64,000 nt of DNA from Pseudanabaena sp. FACHB-1998 (GTDB lineage Bacteria; Cyanobacteriota; Cyanobacteriia; Pseudanabaenales; Pseudanabaenaceae): assembly GCF_014696355.1 (NCBI RefSeq), contig NZ_JACJQA010000028.1, forward strand, positions 62,001-126,000, given 5' to 3'. A model generated the notes under the pieces. The model saw only the letters and a program-made list of their open reading frames with translations, searched no databases and was not told the DNA's origin. Shown in pieces: positions 26,954 to 36,308 of the stretch; position 1 is the stretch's first letter; each line of letters starts with the position of its first letter. The position numbers and the translations under genes are program-made.

Positions 26954-28213
26954 TCAATTAAACCAAATGACAAAGCCAAATAGATTACTGCCCAAAGTGT
27001 CCAGTAGTCTATTCCAGATTCGCATATCAGTCATAGCCACTCCTTTCTCTAAATAAGGGGTAGCCGCCGTACCTTGAACCCAAGATATGAAATCAAAATT
27101 GCGTGGCTCCATAAAAATGCGCGGAAAATCCATGCCAAATCTGGGATCTCGCCAGAAAGGAACATTCTTCTTCCCACTTAGAATCATATCCATTTCATCC
27201 AGAGTACTTAGCCAAGTATCCACAATTTCTTGCCTAATCCGAAAGTTATTCACGACAAATACCTGTTTAGGATTGGGAAGCCATTCGCGATCGTTATCAG
27301 TTTCTGCCAAAATTGACTTCCACGATTCACGGCTAAGTTGGATTACGGACTTCATGTGATTGAGAATTGTCGTCATCCGTTGTGGCTCCGCAAGAGGAAA
27401 TTTAGCAAGATGAACGGCTGCCACAAAATCAAAGAAATCTGGAAAGCCAGAATTATTTGTACGAGATGTTAGCCATGCTTTGTGTGGAGTATCGACATTT
27501 TGGAAAAATAGATGGGCGCAGGCAGCAAAAAGTTCGCGACTATCATAGGCCCGCAGAAATTCGGTGATGCCTCCTAGTACATGGGTATAGCCCTGTAACC
27601 AAAGAGCATCTCCGCGATCGAAGGCAATCAGAAATTCTTGGGCTTGGGCTGCGGTAACCGTTGAGCGGGTGGTGGCATTAAAGACTTGCCAGAGCATTTC
27701 ATCGTCGTCTGTTTTTCCATCACCATCAAAGTCCAAGCGGATTAAGCCTAGTCTTAGGGAAAGCTTGACCTTTTCATCCTGAATCGGAGCGAGTGTATTG
27801 CGTACTGTCGTCAAATCATCAAGCCAAGTCTGGAAAACCTGTTGCAGTCCGTCATAGGTTAAAACTTGGGGTTTGGGATTTAGGGGAACTGGTAAGCGCA
27901 AAAATGGTAAGTTGTCCGCAAAAGAATTCTGAACCATTCCATAGCGATAGAGAGATTGAATTAATCTTTCTGTGCCTCTCATAAACTGAATTACCCCTAA
28001 CCCAAAGCGCGTTTTGTCATCCTTGGGTGTAGTTTGTAAATATTCACTGAGGACTTTTTCTCCTTCCGCTAGCCGCCCAGAGGTGAGATAGGGATCTGGT
28101 AAGGGCGCGATCGCCGCATTACTCGGCTGTAAAGAGATCGTCGTTACCATAATCAAACCAGCAATAAAAAAAGCGATCAGCGATCGCCATACCCACTGCA
28201 ATTTTTTTTGCAT
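26954..28213 (-). CDS. Secreted hypothetical protein with EF-hand-like loop
   Basis: 419 residues from ATG 28213 (an in-frame GTG lies at 28225). Signal peptide: a basic start, then SLIAFFIAGLIMVTTISL and an AxA-like cleavage near SNAAIA. The N-terminal part has a TPR-like helix pair (TSGRLAEGEKVLSEYLQTTP). DFDGDGKTDDDE (about residue 165) has the spacing of a calcium-binding EF-hand/dockerin-type loop. The rest is helical with no named domain that I recognise. Likely periplasmic; function unknown. Confidence 0.6.
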   Translation of the reverse strand: MQKKLQWVWRSLIAFFIAGLIMVTTISLQPSNAAIAPLPDPYLTSGRLAEGEKVLSEYLQTTPKDDKTRFGLGVIQFMRGTERLIQSLYRYGMVQNSFADNLPFLRLPVPLNPKPQVLTYDGLQQVFQTWLDDLTTVRNTLAPIQDEKVKLSLRLGLIRLDFDGDGKTDDDEMLWQVFNATTRSTVTAAQAQEFLIAFDRGDALWLQGYTHVLGGITEFLRAYDSRELFAACAHLFFQNVDTPHKAWLTSRTNNSGFPDFFDFVAAVHLAKFPLAEPQRMTTILNHMKSVIQLSRESWKSILAETDNDREWLPNPKQVFVVNNFRIRQEIVDTWLSTLDEMDMILSGKKNVPFWRDPRFGMDFPRIFMEPRNFDFISWVQGTAATPYLEKGVAMTDMRIWNRLLDTLGSNLFGFVIWFN

Positions 28214-28247
28214 ATCCACTTTCACATTTCATCACATGACAGGGTTA

Positions 28248-28288
28248 AAAAATAAGAGATGCAAGCTGAGCTTGCATCTCTTATTTTT
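28248..28288. repeat. 18-bp hairpin upstream of the secreted protein gene
   Basis: AAAAATAAGAGATGCAAG pairs perfectly with CTTGCATCTCTTATTTTT, loop CTGAG. It lies 35 bp before the ATG of the preceding gene and downstream of the Mo-nitrogenase-like gene. Confidence 0.8.
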
Positions 28289-28340
28289 CTTATTTTAAAC
28301 CCAAAAAATTACTGAATGCGGCTTTGCTTTTCAATAATTT

Positions 28341-28383
28341 ATATCAAATGAAGAAGTGGCATAGCCACTTCTTCATTTGATAT
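28341..28383. terminator. 20-bp perfect hairpin
   Basis: ATATCAAATGAAGAAGTGGC pairs perfectly with 28364-28383, loop ATA. It is 48 bp beyond the stop of the Mo-nitrogenase-like gene, so it is a possible terminator for it. Confidence 0.8.
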
Positions 28384-28430
28384 ATGGTTTCTAAACTACA
28401 AAAGTGTGCAACCTTTATTTGGGGGAGATA

Positions 28431-28760
28431 TTAGCAATAGGAAGTAATATCTTCGCCGCAAGTGTCTACTAGAAAGCACAAAGCGCGGAACCGTAGACCG
28501 ACAAATTCATCGTATAGAGGATTAAGTTTACAAAGGGGTGGAATATGGATGATCGCATGACCAAATAATTTAATGGTGCGCTCGAAGGGACATTGAGCAG
28601 GAATCAGTTTTGCAATGAGATGGGCGGTCTGAGATTTCCGAATTACAAAGTTGTCGAGTTTGTTACGCAGTGGCTTTAATAGATCGAGACTTGGTTTAGA
28701 TTGAGGACTGCCGAAATAAGGTTTTTCCCCACCGAATCCAGTGCTGTTAGTACTTGACAT
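28431..28760 (-). CDS. Mo-dependent nitrogenase C-terminal-like small protein
   Basis: 109 residues from ATG 28760 (an upstream in-frame TTG also exists). It matches the short cyanobacterial family named after a nitrogenase C-terminal region: LLKPLRNKLDNFVIR, AHLIAKLIPAQCPFERTIKLFG, IHIPPLCKLNPLYDEFVGLRFRALCFL and the CGEDITSYC ending. Four conserved Cys suggest a metal site. Despite the family name it occurs in non-fixing cyanobacteria and no nif gene is in this window, so a role in nitrogen fixation should not be assumed. Confidence 0.85.
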   Translation of the reverse strand: MSSTNSTGFGGEKPYFGSPQSKPSLDLLKPLRNKLDNFVIRKSQTAHLIAKLIPAQCPFERTIKLFGHAIIHIPPLCKLNPLYDEFVGLRFRALCFLVDTCGEDITSYC

Positions 28761-29085
28761 GTTCACCAAACGCTCTTTTGATTCAGAGAATGTACGTTTA
28801 AAGCATTTACTTTATTAATCTTAACATAAATGCCTTAAATAGAAATCGCTGCACCTATTATTCATCCTTATGTATGAAATTACACAGACACAGAACAATA
28901 GTGCTTTTTCTATAACCTTCATAGAATAGATCGTACCCATTTGTATGTATAAGCGATCGCCAAAACCTGAAAAAAGAGATACAACGTTATGAAGATTTAA
29001 CAAAATAAAGAACCATATTTTTGATGACGCGGCGGAGCCGCGTCATCAAAAATATGGTTCTTTATTTCACGGCATAGCCGTAAGT
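28761..29085. other. Gene-free stretch ending in a 31-bp hairpin
   Basis: 325 bp without a supported gene. A 60-codon frame on the minus strand (28821-29003) shows no family features. The main structure is the long hairpin at 29003-29067. Confidence 0.5.
29003..29067. terminator. 31-bp perfect hairpin downstream of lpxA
   Basis: 29003-29033 pairs perfectly with 29037-29067, loop GGA within GGC-GGA-GCC. It is the longest perfect stem in the window. A/T flanks lie on both sides, 19 bp past the lpxA stop. Confidence 0.88.
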
Positions 29086-29904
29086 TTAAAGTCGGCTAGG
29101 AATTGGTCCCCTTCGATGAGCGCTGGTAATCGAATCTTGGAGGAATTGGCGCAAATGCTGCACATGATTATCATCAGAAAAAGTTTCTAGCTTCTCAAGA
29201 GCTTCGACTAAAGTAAGATCTTGGTGATAAAGCAATCGAAAAGCGCCCTTGAGTAGCTGTTGGGTTTCCGCGTCTATTCCTGCGCGATCCATACCCACTC
29301 GATTGAGGGTACGCACACGGGAGGGATTGCCCTCAACTAACGTGTAAGGAGGCACATCGCGCTCGATGCGGCTCATCCCCCCCACCATCGCAAGGCGACC
29401 AATCCGCACAAATTGATGTACACCCAAAACCCCACTAATACGCGCAAGGGACTCAATGTAAACATGTCCTGCTAGGGCGACCCCATTGGCAATAATTACG
29501 CGGTCTTCGATTTCGCAGTTATGCCCGACATGGACATACGCCATCAGGAGATTGCCGTGACCAATCGCTGTAACTTCATCGGCTTCATTGGCGCGATTAA
29601 TCGTTACATACTCGCGAATGCGATTGTCATTACCAATGCGAACAAGGCTCTCTGCTCCCACATATTTCAAATCTTGAGAATCTAAACCGATCGCTGCTCC
29701 CGCATAAATTTGGTTGCGTTCGCCGATTTCGGTACGCCCTTCGACAATGGCATGATGTCCAATGACAGTATGAGCGCCAATTTTCACCTGTTCACCGATG
29801 ACAGCATAAGCTCCAACTTTGACGGTCGGATGTAGTTGGGCATCAGGATGCACTATGGCTGTCGGGTGAATAAATTCAGACACAGGCGCATGAGACACAG
29901 GCAT
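29086..29904 (-). CDS. lpxA: UDP-N-acetylglucosamine acyltransferase
   Basis: 272 residues. First acyl transfer of lipid A synthesis. Hexapeptide beta-helix from about residue 10 (IHPTAIVHPDAQLHPTVKVG) with IGHHAIVEGRTEIGERNQIYAGAAIG, the DNRIREYVTINRA segment, and VHVGHNCEIEDRVIIANGVALAGHV containing the catalytic His. The C-terminal helical domain ends with LRQFLQDS. Last gene of bamA-lpxC-fabZ-lpxA here; lpxB is not adjacent, because the next gene downstream is unrelated. Confidence 0.96.
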   Translation of the reverse strand: MPVSHAPVSEFIHPTAIVHPDAQLHPTVKVGAYAVIGEQVKIGAHTVIGHHAIVEGRTEIGERNQIYAGAAIGLDSQDLKYVGAESLVRIGNDNRIREYVTINRANEADEVTAIGHGNLLMAYVHVGHNCEIEDRVIIANGVALAGHVYIESLARISGVLGVHQFVRIGRLAMVGGMSRIERDVPPYTLVEGNPSRVRTLNRVGMDRAGIDAETQQLLKGAFRLLYHQDLTLVEALEKLETFSDDNHVQHLRQFLQDSITSAHRRGPIPSRL

Positions 29905-30063
29905 AAAAAGTTTGGCTCGCTTGATACTAAGATAGATCGCTCGGTTTGCGATCGCTTGGATCGCCAGTAGAAAAGTAGAACAGTGAAAATATCGTAAAAA
30001 TAGGGGCTATTTTTTGATGGCTGTTTTTTAGAGGAGAACTCACCCTAAAAAAAATAGAAAATA

Positions 30064-30582
30064 CTAAAGAGTAACCAAAGAAAACATCAATTCACCTTCA
30101 CAGGCTAATTGACCATCCACCTCAGCCCGTCCATGCATCTTACCAAAGCGTTTGCGTGAAACTAACAACTCGGTGGTAATGGTTAAGCGATCGCCAGGAA
30201 CTACAGGACGACGAAAACGGACTTTATCAATTCCTGCAAATAACGATAGTTGATCTTCCATGCCAGGTAAATGTCGGAGGACAATGCCGCCAACTTGAGC
30301 CATCGCTTCTACAATTAGTACCCCCGGCATGATCGGACGATTGGGGAAATGTCCTTGAAAGAAAGGTTCGTTAAAAGTGACATTTTTAATGCCTGTTGCC
30401 GATTTGTTCGGCACAAAGTCAATAATGCGATCAACTAACAGAAAAGGATAACGGTGAGGTAACAATTTCTGAATATCTTCGATCATCAAAATTTTGCTAG
30501 CCTCACTCTCAGCAGTGGCGACAGCAGGCTCAGAGTTGAGATTACTAGTGTTTATCGTAGTTTCTTCGGTCAAGGTGGACAT
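30064..30582 (-). CDS. fabZ: 3-hydroxyacyl-ACP dehydratase
   Basis: 172 residues. Hot-dog-fold dehydratase of fatty-acid elongation. After a roughly 30-residue variable N-terminus come [17 protein letters not shown] and the active-site region [26 protein letters not shown] (His and Glu), then [19 protein letters not shown]. It sits 54 bp downstream of lpxC and 159 bp before lpxA on the same strand, as in many Gram-negative envelope operons that balance lipid A and phospholipid. Confidence 0.96.
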   Translation of the reverse strand: MSTLTEETTINTSNLNSEPAVATAESEASKILMIEDIQKLLPHRYPFLLVDRIIDFVPNKSATGIKNVTFNEPFFQGHFPNRPIMPGVLIVEAMAQVGGIVLRHLPGMEDQLSLFAGIDKVRFRRPVVPGDRLTITTELLVSRKRFGKMHGRAEVDGQLACEGELMFSLVTL

Positions 30583-30636
30583 ATTTAAGTGTTAAGTTGG
30601 CGGTATGTAAGATCTAGAAGCACCGCAGAGATGTCT

Positions 30637-31476
30637 CTAAATTGCGAGTAATTGCTGTTTAGCAATAGCTAGAGCAAATTCAGCATGAAGGTTATGGCTG
30701 GCTTTGTAGGCAAGAATATGTGCCTTAGGTAAAAATCCTAGCAAGCTTAGGTCACCAATGAGATCTAAAAGTTTATGACGACAGGGTTCATTATCAAAAC
30801 GTAGGGGTGGATTCATCCAGCGATCGCCATCACAAACGATCGCATTTTCTAAGCTACCACCTTTGATTAGCCCCGCCGCACGGGCTTGCTCAATATAGGC
30901 AGCTAGGGTAAAAGTCCGCGCAGGGGCAATTTCTGAGGCAAATCTTGTACTAAAGTCCATGACTGCGGGCGACCAGCTAAACCACTGCTCACCGATCGCC
31001 TTAGTCGGAAAGTCAATGCCATAGGTAAAGCGCAGGGTATCCGCAGGAATTGCGGTTACAAAACTATCGCCTTTGCGGACAGTCACCACTTCTGCTAAAG
31101 GCAACAAGCGATCGCCATCTAACTGGGTTTCGATGCCAACCTTAGCGATCGCCTCTACCCAAGGCAAAGCCGAACCATCAAGAATTGGCAATTCCGCACT
31201 ACTAAGCTCGATACAGGCATTATGCACACCCATGCCAAACAAAGCCGAGAGTAAATGCTCCACCGTCCGCACCGCCTTACCGTTTTGTCTTAACTCCGTC
31301 GATAGGGGAGAACCTGCCGCCACCTGAGTATTGGCAGGGATTTTTTCGTCACCATAGACAAAATAACGCCCAGAGTTAACTGGTGCAGGGCTGACTTTGA
31401 CATCTACCTGTTCACCGCTATGCAGACCTATACCCGATAGCTCAAAGGGAGCCGCGATCGTCTGTTGATAGAGCAT
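30637..31476 (-). CDS. lpxC: UDP-3-O-acyl-N-acetylglucosamine deacetylase
   Basis: 279 residues. Zinc amidase that commits precursors to lipid A. Visible: SGIGLHSGEQVDVKVSPAP, VRTVEHLLSALFGMGVHNA (zinc His), ELPILDGSALPWVEAI, ARTFTL and the second zinc site RHKLLDLIGDLSLLG, ending with SHNLHAEFA. Starts 2 bp after the bamA stop, so the two are translationally linked. Confidence 0.96.
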   Translation of the reverse strand: MLYQQTIAAPFELSGIGLHSGEQVDVKVSPAPVNSGRYFVYGDEKIPANTQVAAGSPLSTELRQNGKAVRTVEHLLSALFGMGVHNACIELSSAELPILDGSALPWVEAIAKVGIETQLDGDRLLPLAEVVTVRKGDSFVTAIPADTLRFTYGIDFPTKAIGEQWFSWSPAVMDFSTRFASEIAPARTFTLAAYIEQARAAGLIKGGSLENAIVCDGDRWMNPPLRFDNEPCRHKLLDLIGDLSLLGFLPKAHILAYKASHNLHAEFALAIAKQQLLAI

Positions 31477-31478
31477 GA

Positions 31479-33473
31479 CTAGAATTTTTCTCCTAGACCA
31501 AAGCTGAACTGTGTGCCGCCATTAGACGCTAAGCCATAGTCCACGCGGATTGAACCCAAAGGCGACTGCACCCGCACACCTAGCCCGTAACCTGCACCAC
31601 TGCCTGGTTTATTTCTTGCGCCTGCGGGATTGCCGGGGACACCTGAAGCCGAGCCTAGATCAGTACCATAGTCAAAGAACAGGACTCCGCCAACGATATT
31701 AAAGACGGGGAAGCGATATTCGGCGGAAAAGATCCCAAAACTTCGTCCACTACCAATCTTGCCTTCATCCCAACCACGGACAGAGTTGCTACCACCTAAT
31801 TGGAAAGCTTCGTAGGGTGGTAAAGTTCCTAACACGGTTCCTGCTTGAATATTAAAGGCTAGAGCCTGTGTACCTTCTGAGAAGTTCAAGAAGCTCACAG
31901 GCATAAAATAGCTGTAGCTAGCCCTAACGCGGTTAAGGAAAATAGAGCCTAAGCCCACAGGGATCGATTGCTCAGTGGCAATCCGAAATACTGAACCTGT
32001 CGATGGCTTAATGGGGTTATCGCGTTGATCGTTAGCGTAGGCAAATTGGAGGAGTAATAAATCGTCCTGACCAGTGCCACTAGAAGTTAAAGGATTGCCC
32101 TTGGAGTCAATGGTAGCGATCGCATTATTACTATCGGTAATACTTACCCGTTCATAGCGTAGACCCAGTGAGGCGGTTGTCCCGACTCCTAAAGGACGGG
32201 AGAAGCTAAAGCCTGTCCCCAAGCGATTAATCCGAGGGGTGTCATTGTTTATGCCAATTCCCACAGGACTATCGAAAACGTAGCTAAACAAGCGACGGTT
32301 GAAAAGGTTTGCCGTAAAGGAGGTGCGATTGGGGTCACCCGCTAACCAAGGATCGGTGAAGTTTAGGTCAAATAGTAGTTCCCGTTCACCGACTTGGACA
32401 TCTAGCCCTAGCTTTTGGTTATTGCCACCAAGGTTTTGTTGTTGGAAGCTCACTGTTCCAAAGAGTCCCGTTGAGGAGCTAAGTCCCGCACCTGCGGCGA
32501 TCGAGCCAGTGTTACGCTCTTTCACGTTGACGGTCACAACTACTTTGCGGGGATCACTGCCCGGGGCAAGCCCAATGTTTAAATCCTCAAACAAGCCCAA
32601 AGCAAAGACTTTTTGCAAATCACTTTGCACGGAATTTTTATTAAAGATTTCACCTTCTTTAATGGTGAGTTCGCGAGTAATGATGAAGTCGCGGGTAGTG
32701 CCTGTAACTGGCTTACCTTCTTTGTCTACGGTTTTGCCATCTTCGTTAATAAAGGCAACTTTGATGCCTTCGATGACTCCTTCAGATACCAATAGGTTGA
32801 TATTGCCTTCGGGGGTAGCTTTGATATCAACGATCTGAGCTAATACATAACCTTTATCTTGGTAGTACTTTTCGAGTTCTTTGACCCCTGCTTGGATATC
32901 CTTGAGGTTGGTGATTTTGCCAATTTGTGAGCCGAAGATGCGATCGACTACACCTTTTTCTAATACCTGTGTGCCTTCAGTGTTGACGGCTTTTAAAACG
33001 GGGTTGGGCAGTACAAAAAATGTGACCCGTACACCAATATCCGTATCTTCTGGCTCTGCTTGCACATTAGAAAAGAACCCAGTCGCAAATACAGCGTTAA
33101 TATCAGATTGGAGTTGGGTTCTCGTTACAGTGCGTCCGGGTTTGGTCGAGATTGCGTCATAAATTTTTTGCTCAAGTTCTGGCGGTAAAGGAGGTTGCCC
33201 CTCTGGGGTTTTAATGGAAACCTCACCGACTAGTACTTGTAGCTCGTTTGCAGGTGGGGGCGTGGGTGTGGAGGAAGGAAGCCCCAAATTTGGCAATGTG
33301 TTGGACGGAGGTGGGGGAGTTGGCTCTGTGGGGGGAGCAGAAGGGGTAATGGGCTGAGTGGTGGGCGCTTGAGCAATCTCTTGCCGTGCGGGAGCAGCCT
33401 TTGCCATCAGGGGATTAGACAGTAATGTGCTGGATGCGGCAAGGGCTGTGAATACGAGCAAGTTTATACGCAT
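31479..33473 (-). CDS. bamA: Outer-membrane assembly factor BamA (Omp85)
   Basis: 664 residues from ATG 33473, preceded by GGAAGA; an upstream TTG at 33485 is less likely. The signal peptide (LLVFTALAASSTLLSNPLMAKA) is followed by a Pro/Thr-rich stretch (about 35-75) typical of cyanobacterial Omp85, three POTRA domains (about 80-330: LVGEVSIKTPEG, VLEKGVVDRIFGSQIG, VDKEGK...) and a C-terminal barrel with the VRGWDEGKIGSGRSF motif and terminal Phe (FGLGEKF). Inserts beta-barrels into the outer membrane. Leads the lipid A cluster, with purC 207 bp upstream. Confidence 0.95.
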   Translation of the reverse strand: MRINLLVFTALAASSTLLSNPLMAKAAPARQEIAQAPTTQPITPSAPPTEPTPPPPSNTLPNLGLPSSTPTPPPANELQVLVGEVSIKTPEGQPPLPPELEQKIYDAISTKPGRTVTRTQLQSDINAVFATGFFSNVQAEPEDTDIGVRVTFFVLPNPVLKAVNTEGTQVLEKGVVDRIFGSQIGKITNLKDIQAGVKELEKYYQDKGYVLAQIVDIKATPEGNINLLVSEGVIEGIKVAFINEDGKTVDKEGKPVTGTTRDFIITRELTIKEGEIFNKNSVQSDLQKVFALGLFEDLNIGLAPGSDPRKVVVTVNVKERNTGSIAAGAGLSSSTGLFGTVSFQQQNLGGNNQKLGLDVQVGERELLFDLNFTDPWLAGDPNRTSFTANLFNRRLFSYVFDSPVGIGINNDTPRINRLGTGFSFSRPLGVGTTASLGLRYERVSITDSNNAIATIDSKGNPLTSSGTGQDDLLLLQFAYANDQRDNPIKPSTGSVFRIATEQSIPVGLGSIFLNRVRASYSYFMPVSFLNFSEGTQALAFNIQAGTVLGTLPPYEAFQLGGSNSVRGWDEGKIGSGRSFGIFSAEYRFPVFNIVGGVLFFDYGTDLGSASGVPGNPAGARNKPGSGAGYGLGVRVQSPLGSIRVDYGLASNGGTQFSFGLGEKF

Positions 33474-33588
33474 AAAGTCTTCCAAACACCTACAGATTTT
33501 TTTAACAGGTAACTATTGACGAGCAAATGTAAACGAAAAGTTTCTGGAACTAGTAATAAGTTACTATAACTTTCAAGATCCCCATATA

Positions 33589-33611
33589 GCAATCCTATGG
33601 GCAATCCTATG
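33589..33611. repeat. 11-bp tandem direct repeat
   Basis: GCAATCCTATG occurs at 33589-33599 and 33601-33611 in the bamA upstream region. It may be only slippage; no regulator is known to me for it. Confidence 0.5.
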
Positions 33612-33626
33612 ACAATTTTCATTACT

Positions 33627-33675
33627 CAGAAATTTTTTGAGAGTGTTGCAAATCAATACTCTCAAAAAATTTCTG
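33627..33675. terminator. 18-bp hairpin downstream of purC
   Basis: CAGAAATTTTTTGAGAGT pairs perfectly with ACTCTCAAAAAATTTCTG around GTTGCAAATCAAT. It is 4 bp past the purC stop, so it probably separates purC from bamA transcription. Confidence 0.8.
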
Positions 33676-33679
33676 GTGG

Positions 33680-34399
33680 TTAAACAGCCAAAACTCGCTT
33701 CATTACTTCTTGATAGGCTTCAGCAATATTTCCAAGATCTTGGCGAAAACGATCCTTGTCCATAATCCGATCGCTGGGATCGGCGATCGCTTTATCCCAG
33801 AGACGACAAGTATCAGGGCTAATTTCATCGGCGAGTAACAGGCGACCACTTGCATCCGTGCCGATTTCCACTTTAAAGTCCACCAAAATCAAGCTACAGC
33901 GATCAAAAAATGCTTGTAGGTGGTGATTAATATCTAAGGCAAGTTTTTTTAGTTGAACTACTTGCTCAGGTGTGGCAAGCTCCAGCATCGCCACATGGGC
34001 ATCGGTAATTAAGGGATCGCCAAGGTCATCATTTTTGTAGAAAAATTCTACAAGGGGCTGTTTTAGCTCTTGACCTTGGGGCAAGCCCAGTCTTTTGCAA
34101 ATACTTCCTGCGGCTATATTGCGTACCACCACTTCAATGGGCAGAATTTGAACTGCGGAAACTTGCATCTCGTTCGGTGAAACTTGCTGGATGAAGTGGG
34201 TAGCGAGTCCTTGTTTTTCTAAATATTGAAAGATATGGGAGGCGATCGCGCAGTTCATTTCCCCTTTATTGGCGATCGTCCCTTTTTTAAGAGCGTTGAA
34301 GGCAGTTGCGTCATCCTTGTAGCGAGACAGCAAAATATTGGGATCATCTGTAGTAAACAGAATTTTGGCTTTGCCTTCGTAGAGCTTGGTTCCACTCAT
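33680..34399 (-). CDS. purC: Phosphoribosylaminoimidazole-succinocarboxamide synthase
   Basis: 239 residues. SAICAR synthase of purine synthesis. YEGKAKILFTTDDPNILLSRYKDDATAF at the start, then KRLGLPQGQ, LVDFKVEIGTDASGRLLLADEISPDTCRLW and the MDKDRFRQDLG ending are typical. Upstream of bamA as in many cyanobacteria, but a hairpin lies between, so they may be transcribed separately. Confidence 0.97.
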   Translation of the reverse strand: MSGTKLYEGKAKILFTTDDPNILLSRYKDDATAFNALKKGTIANKGEMNCAIASHIFQYLEKQGLATHFIQQVSPNEMQVSAVQILPIEVVVRNIAAGSICKRLGLPQGQELKQPLVEFFYKNDDLGDPLITDAHVAMLELATPEQVVQLKKLALDINHHLQAFFDRCSLILVDFKVEIGTDASGRLLLADEISPDTCRLWDKAIADPSDRIMDKDRFRQDLGNIAEAYQEVMKRVLAV

Positions 34400-34459
34400 G
34401 GATATGTTGAAATATTAGTTGCAATCGTATTTTATCGCTTAGAGTTCCGCAATTTAATA

Positions 34460-34510
34460 AAGAACTGATTTTGATGGGGGGCAAAGCCATGCCATCAAAA
34501 ATCAGTTCTT
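34460..34510. terminator. Hairpin extending into the IMPase-family coding end
   Basis: 34460-34477 (AAGAACTGATTTTGATGG) pairs with 34492-34510 with a one-base bulge. The right arm from 34495 covers the stop TGA and about five last codons of the inositol-phosphatase gene, so the gene end has an inverted copy outside it. Confidence 0.75.
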
Positions 34511-35382
34511 GCCTTTACAGCAAAGCTTTTATGCAACTCCTTAGCGATCGCATCGAGATAAGTTTCGATAAATTTCGACCAGCCGATGACAATTAATTGG
34601 TTATGGGTGAGGGTTTCGGAATTAATATCATCGTAGCCAAAGCTAATTTCCCGACCTTCAAGATCGCAACATACTAAGCCCGCCGCCTTAGCGATCGCTA
34701 GAGGTCCTACGGTATCCCAGAGCTTGACCCGTCGATTGAGATAAATATAGGCGCTAGCCCTTCCTTGGACAACTTCCATTACCTTTAAGCCGAAGCTACC
34801 GAGGCTATAAAATTCCACATTGGGAACGGCGGCGCGAATAGCATTACCATAGGCTAAATCATCTTTTTTGCTGACGATTACGCGATCGCTATGGGGGAAT
34901 ATGGGTGCATAGGAATGTAGTATTTCAGGAACATTACCGTTCGTGGAAAAGAACAATCCATTTACTGCGGAACCACCAAAGTAGAGACGATCAATTTTAG
35001 GGGCATAAATCCAACCCAGAACAGGTTGGGAATCCTCTAACGCGCCTACCATGACCGAATAGAATTCGCGACCATGAATAAAATCATCGGTTCCATCAAT
35101 GGGATCGATAAACCAAAATTTTTGGGGCTGATTATTTGAGATTATGGCGGATTGCTGCCACAGTTCTGGCGATCGCGCATTCTCTTCACTAATCACAATA
35201 TCTTTGGGAAACCAAGCCTGAAAGCGTTGGCTTAAGAGATGATCAAGTTCACGATCTACGTTAGTTACATAATCATCAAAGCCCTTTTCATCTATTTGAA
35301 AACCTAAAGTTCTTAAATGGATTGCTTTTTGACCGATATCACGAATGAATTGACTAATTTCGTTTCTGAGTGAGGGATTCAT
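34495..35382 (-). CDS. Inositol monophosphatase family protein
   Basis: 295 residues of the Li-sensitive phosphatase superfamily (inositol phosphatase, CysQ, FBPase-like). Metal-site motifs: SEENARS (about 60), WFIDPIDGTDDFIHG (about 90-104) and KLWDTVGPLAIAKAAG (about 225-240, W-D-x-x). The substrate could be an inositol phosphate, PAP (CysQ) or another sugar phosphate; sequence alone does not choose. Monocistronic, bounded by hairpins on both sides. Confidence 0.88.
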   Translation of the reverse strand: MNPSLRNEISQFIRDIGQKAIHLRTLGFQIDEKGFDDYVTNVDRELDHLLSQRFQAWFPKDIVISEENARSPELWQQSAIISNNQPQKFWFIDPIDGTDDFIHGREFYSVMVGALEDSQPVLGWIYAPKIDRLYFGGSAVNGLFFSTNGNVPEILHSYAPIFPHSDRVIVSKKDDLAYGNAIRAAVPNVEFYSLGSFGLKVMEVVQGRASAYIYLNRRVKLWDTVGPLAIAKAAGLVCCDLEGREISFGYDDINSETLTHNQLIVIGWSKFIETYLDAIAKELHKSFAVKARTDF

Positions 35383-35425
35383 GGGAATGGATATTACAGT
35401 CTGTGAAGGTTTAGAGTGGTACGAA

Positions 35426-35468
35426 AAAAATTTGAAAAGTGTTGCTTCGCAACACTTTTCAAATTTTT
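35426..35468. terminator. 20-bp perfect hairpin after the SDR gene
   Basis: AAAAATTTGAAAAGTGTTGC pairs perfectly with 35449-35468, loop TTC. It is just past the SDR stop at 35476, with T/A tracts on both sides. Confidence 0.85.
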
Positions 35469-35475
35469 CTACGTT

Positions 35476-36180
35476 TTAAGTAGGACGGGAAAAAATACGG
35501 AAGTACAGCGATCGGCTTAATTCTTTGATGGGATAGGCAATGAAGGTAATGGGATTGATCGTCACGATGATATCGCGAAAACCGATTTCCGCTAATATGG
35601 CGATCGCCCAAGCCACAAAACTCGCCGACATAACCCCGTATGGATTGAGTTCGCTTTTAAAAGGGCCCAAAATAAGTTTGCGAATTATACAAAGATGATC
35701 AAGACGACGTAAAGTCACTAAGTCACCGATCGCTCTTTTAGAAAGTTCGTATAAAGGACTCAAGGCGGGATTAACTTCTGCTTCGGAAGTGTTTACCCAA
35801 ATCTCTTTACTAGCGACATCTTTAGCCTCAGTTAATGTTTCTAGAAATAAATCTATCCAACGAAACACAGAAAAGGTATTGACTTCGTAGGATTTGTAGA
35901 TGGATGCGGAATCTCTAGATCCCAGTACATTCACGCCATGATTGAGAATGAGAATATCAATATTTTGTAAGCGATCGCGCAGATCAGCCTCTTTACCCAG
36001 TTGCCATGGGAGAACTTCTATATTTTGATCACTAAGCGCAAAACTAGCATCGGGGGAAGTAGTTAAGGCGATTAGCTTGGCTCCACGCTTACTTAGTTCT
36101 GTAACTAAAGCCCTACCCATCGAGCCTGAAGCCCCTGTAATTGCGATGGTTTTATCCTTAAGTGCCAATGCCGTATCCAA
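35476..36180 (-). CDS. Short-chain dehydrogenase/reductase family protein
   Basis: 234 residues. Rossmann-fold cofactor motif TGASGSMGRALV (about residues 15-26), IDILILNHGVN (N-x-G, about 73-83) and a Y-x-x-x-K motif in PLYELSKRAIG. The region after the core contains two hydrophobic stretches (ASFVAWAIAILA, IIVTINPITFIAY), resembling cyanobacterial SDR proteins with a membrane-associated tail. Starts at TTG (36180). Substrate unknown. Confidence 0.82.
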   Translation of the reverse strand: MDTALALKDKTIAITGASGSMGRALVTELSKRGAKLIALTTSPDASFALSDQNIEVLPWQLGKEADLRDRLQNIDILILNHGVNVLGSRDSASIYKSYEVNTFSVFRWIDLFLETLTEAKDVASKEIWVNTSEAEVNPALSPLYELSKRAIGDLVTLRRLDHLCIIRKLILGPFKSELNPYGVMSASFVAWAIAILAEIGFRDIIVTINPITFIAYPIKELSRSLYFRIFSRPT

Positions 36181-36242
36181 CTGATTATCAATAATCTAAA
36201 GGTACTACAAAAATTACGGCGCTTTGCGCCAATATAAAACTC

Positions 36243-36283
36243 AAAATAAAAGTGGGAGTGCTTGGCACTCCCACTTTTATTTT
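36243..36283. terminator. 19-bp perfect hairpin (second copy after the PPC gene)
   Basis: AAAATAAAAGTGGGAGTGC pairs perfectly with 36265-36283, loop TTG. Directly next to it (36284-36295) is a copy of the PPC gene's last codons (GTTAATGGGACG as read on the plus strand). Confidence 0.85.
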
Positions 36284-36308
36284 GTTAATGGGACGCATCA
36301 AACCCAAT

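Noticed and set aside
28431-28760. Nitrogen-fixation gene, from the family name Mo-dependent nitrogenase
   Set aside because: Only a short family named after a nitrogenase region; no nif genes are nearby and it is common in non-fixing cyanobacteria.
28821-29003. 60-codon minus-strand frame
   Set aside because: Unremarkable composition, no family features, and it abuts the 31-bp hairpin.
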